Origin: JAAZPG01 sp012797375
GTDB taxonomy: Bacteria > Acidobacteriota > Aminicenantia > Aminicenantales > UBA4085
DNA: 8,519 nt
NCBI GenBank assembly: GCA_937868205.1
Contig: CALMMC010000010.1
Location: 1-8,519 of the forward strand
Direction: 5' to 3'
Shown: piece by piece, positions 5,157-8,519 of the stretch
Numbering within the stretch: position 1 is the stretch's first letter
Layout: each line of letters begins with the position of its first letter
Notes under the pieces: model-generated
The model's input: the letters and a program-made list of their open reading frames with translations, nothing else
Told to the model about the DNA's origin: nothing
Databases searched by the model: none
Made by a program: the position numbers and the translations under genes

Positions 5157-6038
5157 ATGATGATCAAGGGAGTCTACACGCTGCTCATGACGCCGTTTAC
5201 CAAGGATTTCGCCCTTGATGAGGCGGGTCTGAGGGTCCTGGTCCGACGCCAGATCGAGGGCGGCGTTCATGGTCTTGCCCCGCTCGGCGTGACCGGCGAA
5301 AATCCTTCCCTGAACGAGAACGAAATCGACCGGATGGTCGAAATCACAGTCGAGGAAGCCGGGGGAAAAGCCAAGGTCGCCCCCGACACCTGCACCAACA
5401 ACCTCGAGCAGACGATCGCCCGGGCCCGGAGGTTCGCCGAGATCGGAGCCGACTACGTCGTCGTTTTCGCCCCGTTCCTGGTTCTACCCAACCAGGCCGG
5501 GCTTCTGGATTTCTACCGCCGGGTGGCCGACGCGTGCCCCGTGCCGATCGTCATTCACAACGCCCCGGAGCGGGTCGGCGTCAACGTCGAGCCGAAGACC
5601 TATGCCAAGCTCATGGATCACGGCAACATCGCCGGCACCAAGGACGGGAAAAAGGAGCTCGACCATCTGGCCAAGCTCATCCATCTCGCCCGGGGGAAGA
5701 ATTTCGAGATCTTCACCGGCAAGGACACGACCGCCTACCCGCTGATGGCCTTCGGCGGCAGCGGTATGTTCAGCGTCACGGCAAACATCCTGCCGGGAGT
5801 GATGCGCGAGCTCACCGACCACAGCCTGGCCGGGAGGCACGAGGAGGCCCGGTCCCTCCATTACGCCTACTATGATCTTTTCGCCGCCCTCCGCCTGGAA
5901 ACCAACCCGATGGCGGTCAAGGCCGCCCTTTCGCTCCTGGGACTTCCCGGAGGACCGCTGCGGCCCCCGCTGTCCGAACTCGGTGACGGCAACCGCGAGT
6001 ACATCCGGTCCCTGTTGAAGGAGCGCGGACTTTTATGA
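5157..6038 (+). CDS. dapA: DapA-family (DHDPS/NAL superfamily) aldolase with atypical active site
   Basis: A 293-residue class I aldolase of the DapA/N-acetylneuraminate lyase family, expected as a TIM barrel of normal length. Context (dapH, deacetylase, aminotransferase downstream) suggests 4-hydroxy-tetrahydrodipicolinate synthase, condensing pyruvate with aspartate semialdehyde. The Schiff-base lysine is present (GTKD, Lys162), as are the pyruvate-site GVTGE (44-48), Arg139 (matching Arg138 of E. coli DapA) and GGSGMFSVTAN (200-210). However, the proton-relay triad is altered: the position of Thr44 is Val45, that of Tyr107 is Leu108 (APFLVLP), and that of Tyr133 is His134 (IHNAPERVG instead of YNVPSRTG). 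It may therefore be a divergent DHDPS or an aldolase with another acceptor. The start codon follows a strong ribosome binding site, and the stop overlaps the dapH start (ATGA). Confidence 0.82.
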   Translation: MMIKGVYTLLMTPFTKDFALDEAGLRVLVRRQIEGGVHGLAPLGVTGENPSLNENEIDRMVEITVEEAGGKAKVAPDTCTNNLEQTIARARRFAEIGADYVVVFAPFLVLPNQAGLLDFYRRVADACPVPIVIHNAPERVGVNVEPKTYAKLMDHGNIAGTKDGKKELDHLAKLIHLARGKNFEIFTGKDTTAYPLMAFGGSGMFSVTANILPGVMRELTDHSLAGRHEEARSLHYAYYDLFAALRLETNPMAVKAALSLLGLPGGPLRPPLSELGDGNREYIRSLLKERGLL

Positions 6039-6772
6039 CCGGGAAGCCCCGGAAAAGCACCGGCGGGCGGGACGCCCGGACCCTGGCCGAGCGGATCGCC
6101 TCGAGCCCCAAGACGACGCCGTCCCGGGTCTATGTCCAAGGGATGTTCCGGGAAGACGATTTTAAAAACGCCGGGTTTCAATCCTTCGGAACGGGCGATT
6201 TCCGGATCCTGTTCGGAGACTACGAGACGATTGCTTCTTGGCTCTCCCGAAGACGGAAACGAATCCGGAACGTCCACGCCGAGATCACGGCCCGCTATTC
6301 CGCCCTTCCCATGCTGGATTTGCGCAAGGTCAAGGCCCGGGTCGAGCCCGGAGCGATCATCCGGGACGGGGCCTCGATCGGCCGCGACTGCGTCATCATG
6401 ATGGGCGCGGTCATCAATGTCGGGGCCGAAGTCGGCCGGGGGACGATGATCGATATGAACGCCGTCCTGGGAGCCCGGGCGATCGTCGGCCGAAACTGCC
6501 ATATCGGGGCCGGGACCGTGCTGGCCGGCGTTCTCGAGCCGCCCGGACGGGTTCCGGTCGTGGTCGAAGACCGAGTTCTGATCGGAGCCAACGTCGTCGT
6601 TCTGGAGGGCGTCCGCATCGGGCGCGGCAGCGTCGTCGGGGCCGGGGCGATCGTTGTCTCCGACGTCCCGGCCGGCGTCGTCGTCGCCGGAGCGCCCGCC
6701 CGGATCATCAAGAACGCGGTCGATGTCGCCCCGGAAAAGATCACGATTGTCGGGAAGCTCCGCCGGCGCTGA
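6035..6772 (+). CDS. dapH: Tetrahydrodipicolinate N-acetyltransferase (DapH)
   Basis: A 245-residue acyltransferase of the left-handed beta-helix (hexapeptide repeat) type, acetylating 2,3,4,5-tetrahydrodipicolinate with acetyl-CoA in the acetylase branch of DAP/lysine synthesis. The N-terminal DapH-specific domain is recognisable at about 17-95 (KTTPSRVYVQG, then LFGDYETI and YSALPMLDL), followed by hexapeptide repeats from about 105: GAIIRDGASIG, VIMMGAVINVGAEVG, GTMIDMNAVLGARA, NCHIGAGTVLAGVLEPP and VLIGANVVVLEGVRIG. These closely follow the B. subtilis enzyme as I remember it, and differ from the succinylase DapD. The protein is slightly longer than the roughly 236 residues of that enzyme. 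The ATG overlaps the dapA-like stop (6035-6038), with AAGGAG 11 bases upstream. Confidence 0.93.
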   Translation: MTGKPRKSTGGRDARTLAERIASSPKTTPSRVYVQGMFREDDFKNAGFQSFGTGDFRILFGDYETIASWLSRRRKRIRNVHAEITARYSALPMLDLRKVKARVEPGAIIRDGASIGRDCVIMMGAVINVGAEVGRGTMIDMNAVLGARAIVGRNCHIGAGTVLAGVLEPPGRVPVVVEDRVLIGANVVVLEGVRIGRGSVVGAGAIVVSDVPAGVVVAGAPARIIKNAVDVAPEKITIVGKLRRR

Positions 6773-6804
6773 TCGGCCTTATCCCGAACAGCTTGGCCGT
6801 CGAA

Positions 6805-6809
6805 AAGGA
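6805..6809 (+). promoter_or_regulatory. Ribosome binding site deciding the M20 start
   Basis: AAGGA (6805-6809) stands eight bases before the ATG at 6818 but overlaps the alternative ATG at 6809, so the downstream ATG is the better start. Confidence 0.7.
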
Positions 6810-6817
6810 TGGATTTC

Positions 6818-7825
6818 ATGGACGTGATTCGGCTGGCCCGGACGTTGATCGACATTCCCTCGGTGACCGGGGCGGAAGGTCCGGCCGTCGATTTCGCCGC
6901 CGCCTGGCTGGAAGAGGCGGGCTTCCATGTCGTCCGGCAAGACGTTACTCCGGGACGGGCGAATCTCTTCGCCTCGGCCGGGGAGCCGGCCGGCGTCGTT
7001 CTCTGCTCCCACTTGGATACCGTCCCTCCTCCGCTTCCCGGCGCCGAGGATGAGACCCATGTCCGCGGCCGGGGCGCCTGCGACGCCAAGGGCTCGATCG
7101 CGGCGATGATGACCGCCGGGCGGGCGCTCCTTGCCGAGGGCTTCCGCCGCTTCGGGATTCTTCTCGTCGTCGGGGAGGAGACCGACAGCGACGGGGCCCG
7201 AGCGGCGGGGAAGCTGAGCGACGGATGCCGGTTCATCGTCATCGGGGAGCCGACCCAAAATCGATTGGCCCTCGGCCACAAGGGCGTGTTCAGCCTGCGC
7301 CTGCGGACGGCCGGCCGGGCGGCTCATTCGGCCTTTCCCCATCTCGGGAAATCGGCGGTCGATGGACTTTTGGACGTGCTCCAGGATCTCCGGTCGATCG
7401 CCTGGCCGGTTGACCCGGTCCTGGGCGCCTCGACGATCAATATCGGGAAAATCGGGGGAGGGACGGCCGAAAATGTCCTTGCCTCCGAAGCCTGGGCGAC
7501 GGTGATGATCCGTTGCTCCGTCCCGGTCGCGGTCGTCCGGGATCTTGTGTTTCAAGCGGCTGCCGGCCGGGCCGAGATCGAAGTCGTCCTGGAATCTTCC
7601 CCGGTGCGTTTTCTCCAACGGCCCGGCTACGAAACGACGATCCTTCCGTTCGGCTCGGATGCGCCGTACCTCGAGGGATTCGGAGGACGGATGATGATCG
7701 GCCCCGGCGAACCCGAGGACGCCCACACCGCGGAGGAAAAAGTCGAAAAACGGGCCTTGATCGAAGCGGCCGAGATTTACCGGCGGCTCGTCCGCGATCT
7801 GGACGGAGAGACGGCGGGACGATGA
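6818..7825 (+). CDS. M20 family metallo-deacetylase, ArgE/DapE-like
   Basis: A 335-residue di-zinc hydrolase, probably removing the acetyl group from N-acetyl-LL-diaminopimelate given the upstream dapH and downstream aminotransferase. All expected metal and catalytic residues are present (numbered from the ATG at 6818): SHLDTV with His65 and Asp67, GRGACDAKG with bridging Asp89, GEETDSDG with Glu120 and Glu121, GEPT with Glu144, and DAHTAEE with His313. The dimerisation lid lies at about 155-250 and includes RAAHSAFPHLGKSA. The motif pattern is that of ArgE/DapE/LysK enzymes and not of the M20D amidohydrolases to which B. subtilis DapL belongs. Deacylation of acetylornithine or another N-acyl amino acid is the alternative. 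It follows dapH after a 45-base gap and overlaps the aminotransferase start (ATGA, 7822-7825). Confidence 0.88.
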   Translation: MDVIRLARTLIDIPSVTGAEGPAVDFAAAWLEEAGFHVVRQDVTPGRANLFASAGEPAGVVLCSHLDTVPPPLPGAEDETHVRGRGACDAKGSIAAMMTAGRALLAEGFRRFGILLVVGEETDSDGARAAGKLSDGCRFIVIGEPTQNRLALGHKGVFSLRLRTAGRAAHSAFPHLGKSAVDGLLDVLQDLRSIAWPVDPVLGASTINIGKIGGGTAENVLASEAWATVMIRCSVPVAVVRDLVFQAAAGRAEIEVVLESSPVRFLQRPGYETTILPFGSDAPYLEGFGGRMMIGPGEPEDAHTAEEKVEKRALIEAAEIYRRLVRDLDGETAGR

Positions 7826-8519
7826 GAGGCCGGCGCCTCGCCGCCCGGGCGGAGGGCCTGGAGAAAACCCTTCTCCGGCGGATCGCGGATTTGGCCGATT
7901 CCTCGTGCGTCGACCTCGGTCTGGGGGAGCTTGCTTTTCCAACGCCGCGGGTCGTCTTGGACGGCGTTTCCCGCGGGATCGGCCGCTGGCCTCTCGGTTA
8001 TTCAGCCAACGCCGGGCTTCCGGAGCTCCGGGCCCGGATCGCGGCTTCCGCCGGCCCGGACGTGGATCCCGGCCGCGTCTGCGTCACCGCCGGTTCCGAG
8101 GAAGCGCTTTTTCTCGCCCTTTCCGTTCTCGTCGATCCGGGCGACGAGGTCCTGGTTCCCGATCCCGGATTTCCCACTTACGCCCGGATCGTCCGGCTTT
8201 GGGGCGGCCTTCCCGTCTTCTATCCGTTGGCCCGGGAAGATGGATTCGTTTTGAAGGCCTCCCGGATCAAGCCGCTTTTATCCGAAAAAACCAAAGCCGT
8301 CATTCTCAACAGCCCGGCCAATCCCACCGGAGCGGTTCATCCCCGGACCGAGATCGAACGCTTGGCCGGACTTTTGACCGAACGGGGCATCCTGCCGGTT
8401 TCAGACGAAGTGTACCGCGAGCTTTATTACGGTGACCGTCGCCCGGAATCAATCCGGACCTGGATGCCGGCCGCGAGCGTCGACGCCAGCCTTTCGAAAA
8501 GCTGCGTCATGACCGTATG
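7822..8519 (+). CDS. Class I/II PLP aminotransferase, cut by window end
   Basis: The first 232 residues of a fold-type I aminotransferase; the gene runs off the window. Visible motifs: GYSANAGLPELR (59-70, the region before the cofactor site), TAGSEEAL (89-96), NSPANPTG (163-170), SDEVY (194-198) and ASLSKS with PLP-lysine Lys226. The C-terminal domain with the substrate-carboxylate arginine is missing. In this operon the likely job is transamination of N-acetyl-L-2-amino-6-oxopimelate with glutamate (the PatA reaction), but family members with aspartate or other substrates look alike. The ATG overlaps the stop of the M20 gene by four bases. After the lysine, the sequence reads CVMTV where the family usually has MTG; this is the last full codon of the window, so an end error is possible. 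Confidence 0.88.
   Translation, partial: MRGRRLAARAEGLEKTLLRRIADLADSSCVDLGLGELAFPTPRVVLDGVSRGIGRWPLGYSANAGLPELRARIAASAGPDVDPGRVCVTAGSEEALFLALSVLVDPGDEVLVPDPGFPTYARIVRLWGGLPVFYPLAREDGFVLKASRIKPLLSEKTKAVILNSPANPTGAVHPRTEIERLAGLLTERGILPVSDEVYRELYYGDRRPESIRTWMPAASVDASLSKSCVMTV

Noticed and set aside
6779..7942. Long minus-strand frame (387 codons) opposite the M20 gene
   Set aside because: It is the GC-rich antisense shadow of dapH-M20-aminotransferase; its translation is Arg/Pro/Gly-rich low-information sequence, while the plus strand encodes clear enzyme motifs.

Overview
The window reads as the end of an assembled contig from a GC-rich, Gram-negative, probably uncultured bacterium. It carries ADP-heptose and LPS-core genes, acetylase-type diaminopimelate (lysine) genes and strong sigma70-like promoters. 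HldA and HldC are separate proteins rather than a fused HldE. This fits lineages such as Acidobacteriota/Aminicenantota or deltaproteobacteria-like groups, but I cannot place it firmly.

Bases 1-258 are not genomic. Bases 189-258 are an Illumina Nextera P5/i5 adapter ending in the Tn5 mosaic end. On their outer side lie a run of 14 T and 174 bases of C-poor, G/T-rich noise. This is what a read running through its adapter off the fragment end looks like. Genomic sequence starts at about 259.

Bases 259-3075 (minus strand) hold a tightly packed operon in the order hldA, hldC, GT9 heptosyltransferase, isoprenylcysteine-methyltransferase-like membrane protein. The last gene is cut by the adapter. 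The genes make ADP-heptose (kinase plus adenylyltransferase) and transfer it to the LPS core. A promoter sits at 3094-3123.

Bases 3118-4852 hold a tandem duplication. Two genes for small secreted proteins of no recognised family (178 and 179 aa, about 72% identical) each come with a 3' hairpin and a near-consensus sigma70 promoter. Upstream of each lies a long block conserved better than the coding sequence. This module is the least explained part of the window.

Bases 4964-8519 (plus strand) hold tRNA-Leu(CAA) with its own promoter, then a tightly coupled set: dapA-like aldolase, dapH, M20 peptidase/deacetylase, class I aminotransferase (cut by the window end). Together these look like the N-acetyl branch of meso-DAP/lysine synthesis. 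Two parts are atypical: the DapA-like protein lacks the usual catalytic triad residues, and the deacetylase looks like the ArgE/DapE type rather than the classical DapL type.
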